In this document: piece after piece, positions 32,380 through 41,338 of the stretch | Position numbering within the stretch: position 1 is the first letter of the stretch | How the letters are laid out: the number at the start of each line of letters is the position of its first letter | DNA from: Clostridia bacterium | GTDB taxonomy: Bacteria > Bacillota > Clostridia > UBA1212 > UBA1255 | Direction: 5' to 3' | Assembly (NCBI GenBank): GCA_017620915.1 | Contig: JAFZSK010000015.1 | Span: 1 to 41,711, forward strand | DNA length: 41,711 nt | Made by a program: the position numbers and the translations under genes | Notes under the pieces: generated by a model | The model's input: the letters and a program-made list of their open reading frames with translations, nothing else | The model's database searches: none | What the model was told of the DNA's origin: nothing

Positions 32380-33986
32380 TGGCAAAACGTAAAAACGGAG
32401 CGTATCCTCTGTACGACCGCATGCCCCCCGTCAGCAGCATTTCCCACATGCTGGAACTCAAAGCATCCGATATTCCGGATAAAGTTGCGTTCCGGTACAG
32501 AAAAGGCCGCGACCAGACCGAGAGCAAGACCTATGCCGACGTTTACCTCGAAGTGCGGAAAGCTGCCGCGTGGATCGAGCACAATATCGGCACAAAGCAG
32601 CATATTGCCGTCATCGGTGAGAACTCGTACGAATGGCTCATTGCGTTTTTCGCGATACTCGGGTCGGGCAACGTCGCCGCGGCGATCGATAAAGAACTGC
32701 CCGCCAACGAAGTGGCGTGGATGATCGGAAAAGCGGATGTGACCGCAGCCTTCGTGTCAAAAACCTACAGCGACCTTGTAGAAGGCATCGACGGCCTGAA
32801 AGTCACGACGCTGAAAGGGCTGCAGACCGCCGCGGAAGCCGAGAGCGAGGAATACACGCTTTACAAGCCCGAGCGCGACGAGCCCGCCAGCATATTCTTT
32901 ACGTCGGGCACCTCCGGCCGCAGCAAAGCCGTTATGCTGAGCCACGGCAACCTGGCGTCGGAGATCACCGACGTCAGCAAACTGTTCGATCCGGAGGACG
33001 CGGAATCCGTGCTGGCTGTATTGCCCTTCCACCATACGTTCGGTCTTAATGTTGCCATCCTGATGGCATATTATTACGGAGTCACGATCTTCCTGAACAA
33101 GAGTCTGAAAAACGTGCAGGACGACCTGAAGCTCGCCAAACCGGACGTCATCATGCTGGTGCCAATGTTCATCGAAGTCCTGTACAAAAAGATCCAGGAC
33201 GGCATCAAAAAGAGCGGCAAAGAGAAAAAGGTCGAGAAAGGCATCAAATTCAGCAATTTCCTGCTCAAACTCGGCATCGACAAGCGGCGCAAACTGTTCA
33301 AGGATATTCTGGACGTGTTCGGTGGCAATCTGAAATACATCATCTCCGGCGGCGCGTTCCTGGATCAGAGCTACATCAAAACGTATCACGATTTCGGCAT
33401 CGAGATCCTGAACGGCTACGGTACCACCGAATGCTCCCCCTGCGTCACGGTCAACCGCAACTACCACCAGAAAGCCGGCAGCGTAGGCATGAAAGTCCCC
33501 GGTACCGAATTCCGGATCTCGGCGGACGGCGAAGTGCAGGTCAAAGGCCCGGTCACGATGCTGGGCTACTACAACGAGCCCGAAGCTACCGCCGAAGTGC
33601 TGCAGGACGGCTGGTACAGCACCGGCGATCTGGGGCGCGTTGACGACGAAGGCTTCGTGTTCCTGACGGGCCGCAAGAAAAATCTGATCATCCTCAGCAA
33701 CGGCGAAAATATCTCGCCGGAGGAACTGGAGCAGGATTTCCGGCTGGATCCCGGCGTCAACGAAGTACTGGTATACGATCGCAAAAACATGATCATCGCG
33801 GAGATCTTCCCCGAGGAAGAGTTCATGGGCAATACCGAATACTTCAACGCGCTGATGGCGAAGGTCAACACCGGCCGCCCGGCCTACAAGCAGGTGGCAA
33901 AAGTCGTGCTGCGCACTGAAGACTTTATTCGCAATACATCCAAAAAAGTTGTCAGATACAAAAACATACCGAAAGAGGAGGAATAA
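32379..33986 (+). CDS. Acyl-activating AMP-forming ligase (acyl-ACP/CoA synthetase-like)
   Basis: The 535-residue protein is a full ANL-superfamily ligase. The P-loop FFTSGTSGRSKAVMLSHG is near 173, the LPFHHTFGLN substrate/gate motif near 214, NGYGTTECSP near 345, YSTGDLG near 412, GRKKNLIILSNGENI near 431, and the catalytic lysine in NTSKKVVR near 520. It should adenylate a carboxylate and load it onto a thiol. The HHTFG and VMLSHGN motifs favour a fatty acid over D-alanine. With an ACP directly downstream, the likely partner is that carrier. The ribosome site AAGGAGG is strong, and the ATG overlaps the stop of the acyltransferase. Confidence 0.87.
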   Translation: MAKRKNGAYPLYDRMPPVSSISHMLELKASDIPDKVAFRYRKGRDQTESKTYADVYLEVRKAAAWIEHNIGTKQHIAVIGENSYEWLIAFFAILGSGNVAAAIDKELPANEVAWMIGKADVTAAFVSKTYSDLVEGIDGLKVTTLKGLQTAAEAESEEYTLYKPERDEPASIFFTSGTSGRSKAVMLSHGNLASEITDVSKLFDPEDAESVLAVLPFHHTFGLNVAILMAYYYGVTIFLNKSLKNVQDDLKLAKPDVIMLVPMFIEVLYKKIQDGIKKSGKEKKVEKGIKFSNFLLKLGIDKRRKLFKDILDVFGGNLKYIISGGAFLDQSYIKTYHDFGIEILNGYGTTECSPCVTVNRNYHQKAGSVGMKVPGTEFRISADGEVQVKGPVTMLGYYNEPEATAEVLQDGWYSTGDLGRVDDEGFVFLTGRKKNLIILSNGENISPEELEQDFRLDPGVNEVLVYDRKNMIIAEIFPEEEFMGNTEYFNALMAKVNTGRPAYKQVAKVVLRTEDFIRNTSKKVVRYKNIPKEEE

Positions 33987-33990
33987 GAAA

Positions 33991-34218
33991 ATGTTTGACA
34001 GAACTGTAGCCATACTTGCGGACCACATTGACGGCAACGCGGAAGACATCACTAGAGAAAGCGCACTGGTGGACGACCTGGGCCTGAGCTCGCTGGAAGT
34101 AATCACCATCGTTTCGGAATTCGAGAGCGAATTCGATATCGAAGTGCCGGACCGCGTGATCCCCACGCTGCGCACCGTCGGCGACATCGTCGATTATCTC
34201 GAGAAGAACGCGGAATGA
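33991..34218 (+). CDS. Stand-alone acyl carrier protein
   Basis: The 75-residue acidic protein has the four-helix ACP pattern. Ser34 in DDLGLSSLEV replaces the usual DSL(E/D) context with SSLE and should carry the 4'-phosphopantetheine arm. It is transcribed 4 nt after the ligase, with AGGAGG before the ATG at 33991, and is followed by the terminator. The neighbours suggest that it receives an acyl group from the ligase and hands it to the membrane acyltransferase; it is probably not the fatty-acid synthesis ACP. Confidence 0.9.
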   Translation: MFDRTVAILADHIDGNAEDITRESALVDDLGLSSLEVITIVSEFESEFDIEVPDRVIPTLRTVGDIVDYLEKNAE

Positions 34219-34249
34219 TCTCGCTCCGGCGCGAATAAAACGCCAATCA

Positions 34250-34287
34250 AAAAATCCCGGACTTAATGAGCTGAGTCCGGGATTTTT
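34250..34287. terminator. Bidirectional intrinsic terminator
   Basis: A perfect 14-bp stem (AAAAATCCCGGACT and AGTCCGGGATTTTT) with a 10-nt loop lies between the ACP stop and the convergent surface-protein stop. T-tracts follow on both strands, so it can serve both genes. Confidence 0.92.
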
Positions 34288-34317
34288 ATTTAATTATTAT
34301 TTCGCCGTTCCGGCGGC

Positions 34318-37300
34318 TTATAGCAAAGGGCCTTTGCCGCCCCCAGGCTTCCGTTTCCCTTGCGGCTCGTTCGCTTTGCCGGGATCATCTGCAGGTGTAT
34401 TATCCGCCGCAGGCGTTTCCCGGTCGCTGGTCTCCCCCTGCAGCCAGTTCTTGTCGCCCAGTTTATTACGGAACGCCGCCGTTGCAGTCCCGCCGTTTGG
34501 TACGGTGACCACCACCTGCTCGGAGGTCTCGATATTATACCTCCAGCTCCAGCCGGTCAATTCCGTCACACGGTATTGACCAGGGTCAATGCATTTCACC
34601 GCGACCTGTCCGCTGCCGGATATAATGACCGTAAGCTTCCGGAAGGATTCGTCCTCACTGCCCTCATTGTCAATTCTTTCAACTTCAAATAGGAAATTGT
34701 CCGTCGTGGGTGCGCCAGTCACGGTATTTACGATCAGCAGTTCTCCCACGGTCAGGCTCCGGTTCGTGATATCGTAGCCCGTCTCGCTGTAGATTGCCTC
34801 ATAACCTTCAGGAACCTCTTCTTCTATCTCGATATCATCGTACGAAACTGTACTCTGCTCCCCGTTTTCTTCCACGTTTGCGATGTCGTTCAGCGGGATG
34901 TCCAGTGACCACTTCCAGTCGTCCTCCGCGGTGACCGTCACCGGCGAACCGGTGATCTCCGTTCTGTTGCCGTCTTTATCCTTGGCATACACGTGGATCT
35001 TGATCTCCTCGGGACGGTCCGCCTCATTGTCGCCTTCCCAGTACTTGGTGCTGCTGACGGAATCCGGCGCGTCTCCGCTGTGGAACTTGAGATTGATCAC
35101 GTTGCAGGTCAGTTCGTAATCCTCGTCGATGCCCGGGTAGCAGATGCCGTAGCCCTTGATGCTCCAGCATTCGTTTATCGGGTCGTACATCACCGGACAA
35201 TGGATATTCGGAATGCCCAGATATTTGATTACGGCGTCAATGACGAGTTCCATCAGACCGGTAGTCAGTTCCGTGCCGGCGAAGTCCATCGGCACGCCGT
35301 ATGCGCCGTATTTTTTGACGCCCATCCAAGCCCACCATTCGGTCAACGGATTGTTCACGTCATCGTCCACTTCCGCAATAGCGACTCCGGTAGCAGTATA
35401 CTTTTTGACGAAAAAGTCTACCACTCCGCCTGCTACGGCACTTAGAAAACCTTTACCCAGGAGCATTTCGATTCCCTGGGTCACAGCATCATTAAACAGG
35501 CCGTCTTCGCCGCCGGGGATCGATGCCAGACTGATCTGATCGCCGTAGAGCACTGTTGCCACTGGCGTATAGATATTCAGTTCCTCTACCCCCGCAGCCT
35601 CAGCATAATCATCCTGGACCTTGCTCACCAGCATCAGCCAGATCGACTCCGGCATATCATCTTTTTCAAAATTGAGCCAGCGTTTGAATATGCTGATCTC
35701 TAAAGTTGCGGTGTTGGTGATGTGCATCGTGTGGGTCTTGCTGTCGTGATCGTATTTTACGGTGTAGAGAGAATCATGTTTCTCAATTGTCTTTCCGATA
35801 CCGTCGGTATATTCTTCAATTTCCGCCTCGAACTGCGCCCGCGGGATAAACGTATTTTTAGCCTGCAGCGTCAGCCAGTCCACGGTATAGTCGGCGGTCC
35901 AGAGATTGCTCGGGTCGAAGATCTCCAGCATGTTCTTTATGTACTGTTTATCCAGGTCGAGCCAGTTGTGCACGATGCGCTCTTTGGCTGCTTCCAAGGG
36001 ATCTTCCTGTTCGCCGGGCTGCGGCTCATCTCCGTCCTCGTCATCATCGGGCTCGAGCAGGCGGACGCGGTAATTGTACTGTACAAAAGTACCGTTCTCA
36101 TTGACGTAACCGATCGGGACCGATTTAAAATCGCCTTTCCAGTTGCAGGCCGGGTCTACCGTGATGATCTCCACTATTTTCCAGGAGAATTTGCCCTCCT
36201 GCCGCTGGAGCGCTACGTCGATCTCCGGAGTGCGGTCCTTGTCCCACATGTCTATATCCCAGCTAACGACAACGTGGTACACCTTGCCCTTCTGGTTGAC
36301 GATCCGGGTGTGAGCTGAGCCTTCGGCACGGGTATACGTGACTAAAAAGCCGGTATCCGTCCCGCCTACATCAAAGATGGCGGTGGGAATGTCGCTGGGC
36401 TCGATGTCGTCATTCGGGTCATCGTTCGGGTCGAGGACGATCATCCCGTCCTTATCCAGTTCGCGCACGCGATAGTCGTCAATGCTGCCCGCGCCTCCGC
36501 CGAAATCGGCAACACGGTCAAAGCTGCCGTACCAGTTGTTCTGCTCGTTCAGCGTGAGTCGATTTATCTCAGTCCAGCCGTTGCCCGCACGGTGCTGAAG
36601 CACCACGACAACACTTTCCGGTTTCGTAGGAGCCGGTGCTTCGCCGCCCTGCTCCCCTTCGCCTCCGTCGTTTTCCGGCTCATTCTCCAGCCAGACTTTT
36701 GAAACGGTGAAGAAACCGTCCTGGGTGTTGACGATCACAAAATTGCCGTTTGCGTCGCGTTTGTAGCTGACCGTAAATCCCGCGTGCGCTTCCCCTTGAG
36801 GAACGTCGCGTTCCCGGCAGCGGAAATGCGGCGATGTACCGGGGACAAAGTCCTTGTCGGTCGGCAGCAGCAGCAGTCTGCCGTCCTGACCGTCACCGGC
36901 GCCCGGATCGACCATCGTAGACTCATATGCAGTGAATTCCCGCTTGTCGATCCATTCCCGCACACGGTAATCATCTTCGTTAAAGTTCTCGGTGATCGGG
37001 ACCGACTGGAAAGGCATTGCGCTCCAGGAGTGTGCCGCGTCCAGCGAGATCGATTCCACATCCGTCCAGGTCTCCGTTCCGTCGTCGTTGACGGTACGCT
37101 TCTGCAGGACCGCATCGACAGAAGCGATCCGTTCCGGCCACGGGCTGCCATCCGGCCCATTCCATTCTTTTTTCGCAGTAAATATAATACCGGAGCGGGT
37201 GTTGGTTATCACAGTGGAGCATTCAGCCGCGTCGACCTGAATGGATACATCGTATTCGTATATTTTGGTGATCCCGTTTTTAGTTACATAATACGTCGCC

Positions 37301-40300
37301 TTATCGTACGGCTGTTCAACATATACCGGCCGCGGATCGCCGGTCATATACACAGTATTTCCGTCTTTATCTACCTCGCGTACTTTGTATTCAGCCTCAT
37401 CCATCTGGCCTGCGAAAACGCCTTCCCAGTGATTTTGTTTATTCAGTTCCAGTGAATCTGCAACAGAACCGTTTTTGAACAGCCAGACCCGTACGCTGTC
37501 CGGCATATCGTTTTCATCTTCGATGCCTTCCCAGACTATCTTTGCGTGGTAATACTGGCCGGCGCTGTTGGTGATCGTTGTCCGGCTTTCAGCTGCCGCA
37601 AAAGCGTAAGAGACCCGGTACGTCATATCCATATCCACGTCGGTCCAGGGCTGTATACTGAACACCGCGGAGGGATCCTGGCCGCCGCCTTCGTCAGCAC
37701 TGTCAAGAACAACGCTGCCGTCCTTGCTCAGTTCCCGCACACGATATTCGCCGTCCATGCCTTCTGTTTCGGGCAGCGGTTCAAACGGGGCCGTCCAGTC
37801 ATTGTCCGCGTTCAATTCTACGGTGTCAACCGTCTCCCACACCCCGTTCACGCGGTGCTGCAATACCGCCGAAACGCTGTCCGGCTTGTATCTGGATTGA
37901 GGAATATCCCAGTTGACTTTCGCCGAATAAATGCGCGCCTTGCCGTTTGTGAGCTGTACGATCCCGCTGCCGCTGTGCAGCGCTTCGAGCTGCGCCTGAG
38001 AAAGACCCAGCGCCGCCGGATCTCTCAAATTGAGCGTCACGCACCCGGCGTAATTCTCACCCGCCAGCGCCAACGGGCCGCCGGGGATATTTGTGAGCTG
38101 CCAGCCGCCGCATACGAACCCTTCGGGGATCTGTTCGGCAAGCGTCAATATACTGACTTCCGTGACCGGTATCTTTGAGCTCCAACCGTTCGCCGCAGTG
38201 AGAATAACTGAACCGTTAGTGATTTTTCCGGCGGTATACTCGTTCCGGTAATCGACCTGTACGGACGCGGGCAACGCGGCGCCTTCGGGCCAGACCTTCT
38301 TTACGGTTATGTCAAAAGACTGTACCCAGCGGGCATAAACTACCGTGTTCCGGACTATGGGAGCGTCAAAATCAAAGCGCGTGGCAAATGTATTGTCCGT
38401 ATACCAGTCGTCAAAAAGCCACCCTTCCGCTTCGGGATCCTCCGGCCGTTCGGCCTTTTGACCCCGGGTCACGATCTGAGTTGCCGGTGCGATACCGTGT
38501 CCGTTCATCTCAAAAGTGACCGTGCATTCGCCCGGCTCAATCTTGGCATAGGCATGGCTGGTCGCGGCCGCGGCGCCGGCAGCGCCGCCGTAAACGACCG
38601 TCGTTGCGCCGACCGTCCCGTCGTCGTTGAGATCCGCATATGTGGTTTTGGAATATTCGTAAACGCTTACGTCTCCGTCTTCGTCGCCGTCGTTGCCTTT
38701 GCCGATGGCGTGCGCAGTATTCATACCGGAGGTCGCAACTACCGTGCCGCCGTTGATAGTGATCGTCTGGCCGGAATGACCGTCGCCGCCGCCGATGCCC
38801 GCGCCGCCCCAGTCGCCCGATTGCAGAAAGCCCAGCAGCAGCGCACCGACAAGTATTCCGGCATCGAGGGATTCCGGCGTATTCATGTCGCTGTAATACT
38901 CGGCATTATTGTAGATATCCACTGCCGCGTCGAACCAGTCTTTTGAATATTTGCCGCCTACCGCGAATACATATCCGTCATTTATGGTGACCGTGCCGCT
39001 GTCGCCGTCGTTGCCGCCGCCGATGCCCGCACCTTTCATATATGACACAGCAGTTACTCTGCCGCCGTTGATGGTGATATTGCCGCCGTTTCCGGTGCCG
39101 CCCATATCATTGCTGCCGCCGCCGCCGATGCCCGCGCCATTGTAACTGGTCGCAACAACATTTCCGTCTGAAATAATGATCGTTCCGCCGGCATGACCGC
39201 CGTTGCTGCCGTAGATGTCATAACCGCCGCCGCCGATGCCGGCACCGTCATATCCTTCCGCCAGAACAGTGCCGCCGGTAATAGTGATTATTCCGCCCTG
39301 TTCCTTACCGTCACCGGCGCCGATACCGGTACCGGACTTGCTGAAAGCGTTGGTCCCTTTAACTTTAAAATGATACGCATATACTGAACCGTTGGTGATC
39401 GTGATGTCCCCGTTGGCACCGTCATAGCCGCCGCCGATACCCGAACCGCCGCCTCCGCCGCCTCTCGCCTCAACGTACCCGCCGTTGATCTCGATCGCAC
39501 CGGCCTGATAATCCGGGTTTGCGCCGGTGCCGATACCCGCGCCGCCGGTTACAGCCAGCGCGTATACCGTGCCGCCGTTGATAGTGACCTTGCCGTTGAC
39601 GCCGCCGGTGCCGCTTATTAAGGTCTCGCCGAGAGCTTTATCGTATCCGCCGCCGATCGCGGCCGCGCGCAGTCCGCCGTATGCCGTCACGGTACCGCCG
39701 TTGATGGTAATGGTACCGCAGTCTTTGTTGTAACCGCCCCGGTCCGACCCGCCGCCGATGCCGGCCGCTCTGTTGCCGACCGCGCCGCTCCAGATCTCAA
39801 TGCCGCTGTTGTGGGCATCGCCGCCGGGGATGGCGGTGATGTTGCCGCCGTTGATCGTGAGGCTCGAAGCCGGGTCAACGTATATACCGGGGCCCATAAT
39901 GTCGTAAATATCTCCCCACGAGCCGCTGCTTGGCGCGTAATAACCGGTCGATTCCAGCCTGCCACTCCGTCCGCTCTGACACCAGATAGTGAGGGAGGAA
40001 TTCGGATTGATAGTTACGCCGCTGAGCGCCTTCAGCGTTGCCTCGTCGCAGAGCACCAGGTTTACGTCGCCGTTGATATCTATGATATTGTCCTGGAAAC
40101 TTTCTCTTACCGCATACCAGCCGGTAGTAAGAATGTCGCCGCTGATATTTTTACAATTATCCTGGATATGGATGCCGCCTTTTGCATCGATATATACGAT
40201 CGGTGCGCCATCCTCCTGGCATTCAATGGAATACCGGCAGAATTCGATCTCAAGTCCGGGAACCAGCAGGTTCGATACCGCTGAGGCGACCTGGTCAACG

Positions 40301-40755
40301 CACAATTCTTCGAAAGAGGCTTCATATGTCAGCTGCTCATACGTATCGCAGCCGAGCAATTTGTACATGCAGGTGATCTCGATCGTCGCCGGCACTGAGT
40401 TGATCCTGGCCGGGACCCGCTTCAATTCCCAGAGGTCAATGCCATAACCGCCCATGGGGAAACGCCCCAGCGAGTTGCCGCCGGAATCCCGGACCGTTAC
40501 CACCATGTCATAATAGTCCGCAAAAGTTTCGCCGATGGGCTGGAACGTCATAAGGTATTTACCCGCTCTGGCCGGACCCGCCCGGTTGCCGGAGTCGAGA
40601 AGCATGTCTGCCGCCGGCAGCTGCTGCGGTTCCGCCTGCGGCACTTCCGCGGCATGAACAGTGCGCCGCGCATCATTATTATTCCGCACAACAGCGGGGA
40701 TACTGTTGATACACAGCAAAAGCGCGAGCAGCAGAGATGTCAATCTATTTCTCAT
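34318..40755 (-). CDS. Giant secreted surface protein: beta-helix, InlB repeat and Cna_B-like stalk
   Basis: The 2,145-residue protein has a signal peptide (first ~23-35 residues, MRNRLTSLLLALLLCINSIP), a beta-rich region (~45-245), and a right-handed beta-helix (~247-722) with about ten Gly-rich turns of the type GAGIGGG plus TITINGGTV. An InlB/Listeria-Bacteroides repeat (~742-812) follows, then a chain of Cna_B-like domains (~815-2000) and a final prealbumin-like domain (~2003-2100). The Cna_B series shows repeated Lys (KVW/KKEW), Glu (YRVRE) and Asn (ITN/IVN) residues that could form isopeptide bonds. The tail (EPQGKRKPGGGKGPLL) has no LPxTG and no membrane helix, so the mode of attachment is unclear. 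It is likely an adhesin, by inference from its architecture. Confidence 0.82.
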   Translation of the reverse strand: MRNRLTSLLLALLLCINSIPAVVRNNNDARRTVHAAEVPQAEPQQLPAADMLLDSGNRAGPARAGKYLMTFQPIGETFADYYDMVVTVRDSGGNSLGRFPMGGYGIDLWELKRVPARINSVPATIEITCMYKLLGCDTYEQLTYEASFEELCVDQVASAVSNLLVPGLEIEFCRYSIECQEDGAPIVYIDAKGGIHIQDNCKNISGDILTTGWYAVRESFQDNIIDINGDVNLVLCDEATLKALSGVTINPNSSLTIWCQSGRSGRLESTGYYAPSSGSWGDIYDIMGPGIYVDPASSLTINGGNITAIPGGDAHNSGIEIWSGAVGNRAAGIGGGSDRGGYNKDCGTITINGGTVTAYGGLRAAAIGGGYDKALGETLISGTGGVNGKVTINGGTVYALAVTGGAGIGTGANPDYQAGAIEINGGYVEARGGGGGGSGIGGGYDGANGDITITNGSVYAYHFKVKGTNAFSKSGTGIGAGDGKEQGGIITITGGTVLAEGYDGAGIGGGGYDIYGSNGGHAGGTIIISDGNVVATSYNGAGIGGGGSNDMGGTGNGGNITINGGRVTAVSYMKGAGIGGGNDGDSGTVTINDGYVFAVGGKYSKDWFDAAVDIYNNAEYYSDMNTPESLDAGILVGALLLGFLQSGDWGGAGIGGGDGHSGQTITINGGTVVATSGMNTAHAIGKGNDGDEDGDVSVYEYSKTTYADLNDDGTVGATTVVYGGAAGAAAATSHAYAKIEPGECTVTFEMNGHGIAPATQIVTRGQKAERPEDPEAEGWLFDDWYTDNTFATRFDFDAPIVRNTVVYARWVQSFDITVKKVWPEGAALPASVQVDYRNEYTAGKITNGSVILTAANGWSSKIPVTEVSILTLAEQIPEGFVCGGWQLTNIPGGPLALAGENYAGCVTLNLRDPAALGLSQAQLEALHSGSGIVQLTNGKARIYSAKVNWDIPQSRYKPDSVSAVLQHRVNGVWETVDTVELNADNDWTAPFEPLPETEGMDGEYRVRELSKDGSVVLDSADEGGGQDPSAVFSIQPWTDVDMDMTYRVSYAFAAAESRTTITNSAGQYYHAKIVWEGIEDENDMPDSVRVWLFKNGSVADSLELNKQNHWEGVFAGQMDEAEYKVREVDKDGNTVYMTGDPRPVYVEQPYDKATYYVTKNGITKIYEYDVSIQVDAAECSTVITNTRSGIIFTAKKEWNGPDGSPWPERIASVDAVLQKRTVNDDGTETWTDVESISLDAAHSWSAMPFQSVPITENFNEDDYRVREWIDKREFTAYESTMVDPGAGDGQDGRLLLLPTDKDFVPGTSPHFRCRERDVPQGEAHAGFTVSYKRDANGNFVIVNTQDGFFTVSKVWLENEPENDGGEGEQGGEAPAPTKPESVVVVLQHRAGNGWTEINRLTLNEQNNWYGSFDRVADFGGGAGSIDDYRVRELDKDGMIVLDPNDDPNDDIEPSDIPTAIFDVGGTDTGFLVTYTRAEGSAHTRIVNQKGKVYHVVVSWDIDMWDKDRTPEIDVALQRQEGKFSWKIVEIITVDPACNWKGDFKSVPIGYVNENGTFVQYNYRVRLLEPDDDEDGDEPQPGEQEDPLEAAKERIVHNWLDLDKQYIKNMLEIFDPSNLWTADYTVDWLTLQAKNTFIPRAQFEAEIEEYTDGIGKTIEKHDSLYTVKYDHDSKTHTMHITNTATLEISIFKRWLNFEKDDMPESIWLMLVSKVQDDYAEAAGVEELNIYTPVATVLYGDQISLASIPGGEDGLFNDAVTQGIEMLLGKGFLSAVAGGVVDFFVKKYTATGVAIAEVDDDVNNPLTEWWAWMGVKKYGAYGVPMDFAGTELTTGLMELVIDAVIKYLGIPNIHCPVMYDPINECWSIKGYGICYPGIDEDYELTCNVINLKFHSGDAPDSVSSTKYWEGDNEADRPEEIKIHVYAKDKDGNRTEITGSPVTVTAEDDWKWSLDIPLNDIANVEENGEQSTVSYDDIEIEEEVPEGYEAIYSETGYDITNRSLTVGELLIVNTVTGAPTTDNFLFEVERIDNEGSEDESFRKLTVIISGSGQVAVKCIDPGQYRVTELTGWSWRYNIETSEQVVVTVPNGGTATAAFRNKLGDKNWLQGETSDRETPAADNTPADDPGKANEPQGKRKPGGGKGPLL

Positions 40756-40828
40756 CGAACGTTCCTCATTTTGTCAAATCCATATCAGGCGATTGGTCAG
40801 ATGCGGCACTGCATCCTAAACCAATATA

Positions 40829-40837
40829 ATTATAACA
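40829..40837 (-). promoter_or_regulatory. Extended -10 promoter of the giant surface protein
   Basis: The minus strand carries TGTTATAAT, an extended -10 (TGnTATAAT), about 75 nt upstream of the ATG at 40755. A consensus -35 is not seen. GAGGA lies 7 nt before the start codon. Confidence 0.5.
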
Positions 40838-40868
40838 TATCTATACAGTAAATAAAAGACTTATATAT

Positions 40869-41315
40869 GGCTCTACTCCCGAAATCGTAATGACATAGAG
40901 GGCGCATGCTTCGCGGCAGATTACGCTCGCATGGAAGGACAATATCAACATTTCATTTTAATGCGTTTCCTCTGTAAAAAATAAACAAAAACTCATGCTA
41001 AAGGCATTCAATACTTTGCTGCTGTTTATAGCCCTTCTTCAAAGAAGTAAGACAAATGTGCTCAAACGAATATATTTGTCTTGCATTCTCGTTCATTTTA
41101 GCGGCTAATCAGTGCAACAAATAAGACAGATTTCTTCAAATGAGTAGAATTGTCTGATTTTGTCCCCTCTCAATCCTCAAAATGTAAGACAATATCACTT
41201 GAGCGAACGCATTTGTCTTACTTTCCAAAGTTTACACAGTTCACAGATGCAGCCAGAAACATAGTGTACCGCCGGTCGCGAGACTGTTTTATATTACGAT
41301 TTTGGGAGTAGAGCC
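40869..41315. mobile_element. 447-bp inverted-repeat element (MITE-like), no transposase
   Basis: The region begins GGCTCTACTCCCGAAATCGTAAT and ends with its inverse with one mismatch, so the terminal inverted repeats are at least 22 bp. No transposase frame is inside, only frames of up to ~32 codons. The flanks TTATATAT and TTAATAAT agree at 5 of 8 positions, possibly a worn 8-bp target duplication. The GGCTCT ends resemble ISL3-family inverted repeats, so it may be a non-autonomous derivative of such an element; the family link is an inference. The gap 40756-41429 otherwise holds only the promoter of the giant gene and the tRNA terminator. Confidence 0.75.
41048..41220. repeat. Three spaced dyads inside the inverted-repeat element
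   Basis: Three 35-36 bp units (41048-41082, 41122-41157, 41185-41220) each start with TAAGACA and end with TGTCTT/TGTCTTA, so each is an imperfect palindrome. They are 74 and 63 bp apart. They look like protein-binding sites or RNA hairpins rather than CRISPR repeats. Confidence 0.7.
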
Positions 41316-41338
41316 TTAATAATAGCCGGTCGATCCAC

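Noticed and set aside
32757-34187. Long minus-strand open frame opposite the ligase and ACP
   Set aside because: It is a shadow of two well-identified plus-strand genes, and its composition is biased.
34318-34500. Sortase signal at the end of the giant protein
   Set aside because: No LPxTG, hydrophobic helix or positive tail in the right order; the final residues are EPQGKRKPGGGKGPLL.
38951-39965. Short plus-strand and minus-strand frames in the Gly-rich repeat region
   Set aside because: They are low-complexity shadows of the beta-helix coding repeats.
41048-41220. Three similar units considered as a CRISPR array
   Set aside because: The units differ from each other, spacing varies (74 and 63 bp), only three occur, they are palindromic within an inverted-repeat element, and no cas genes are present.
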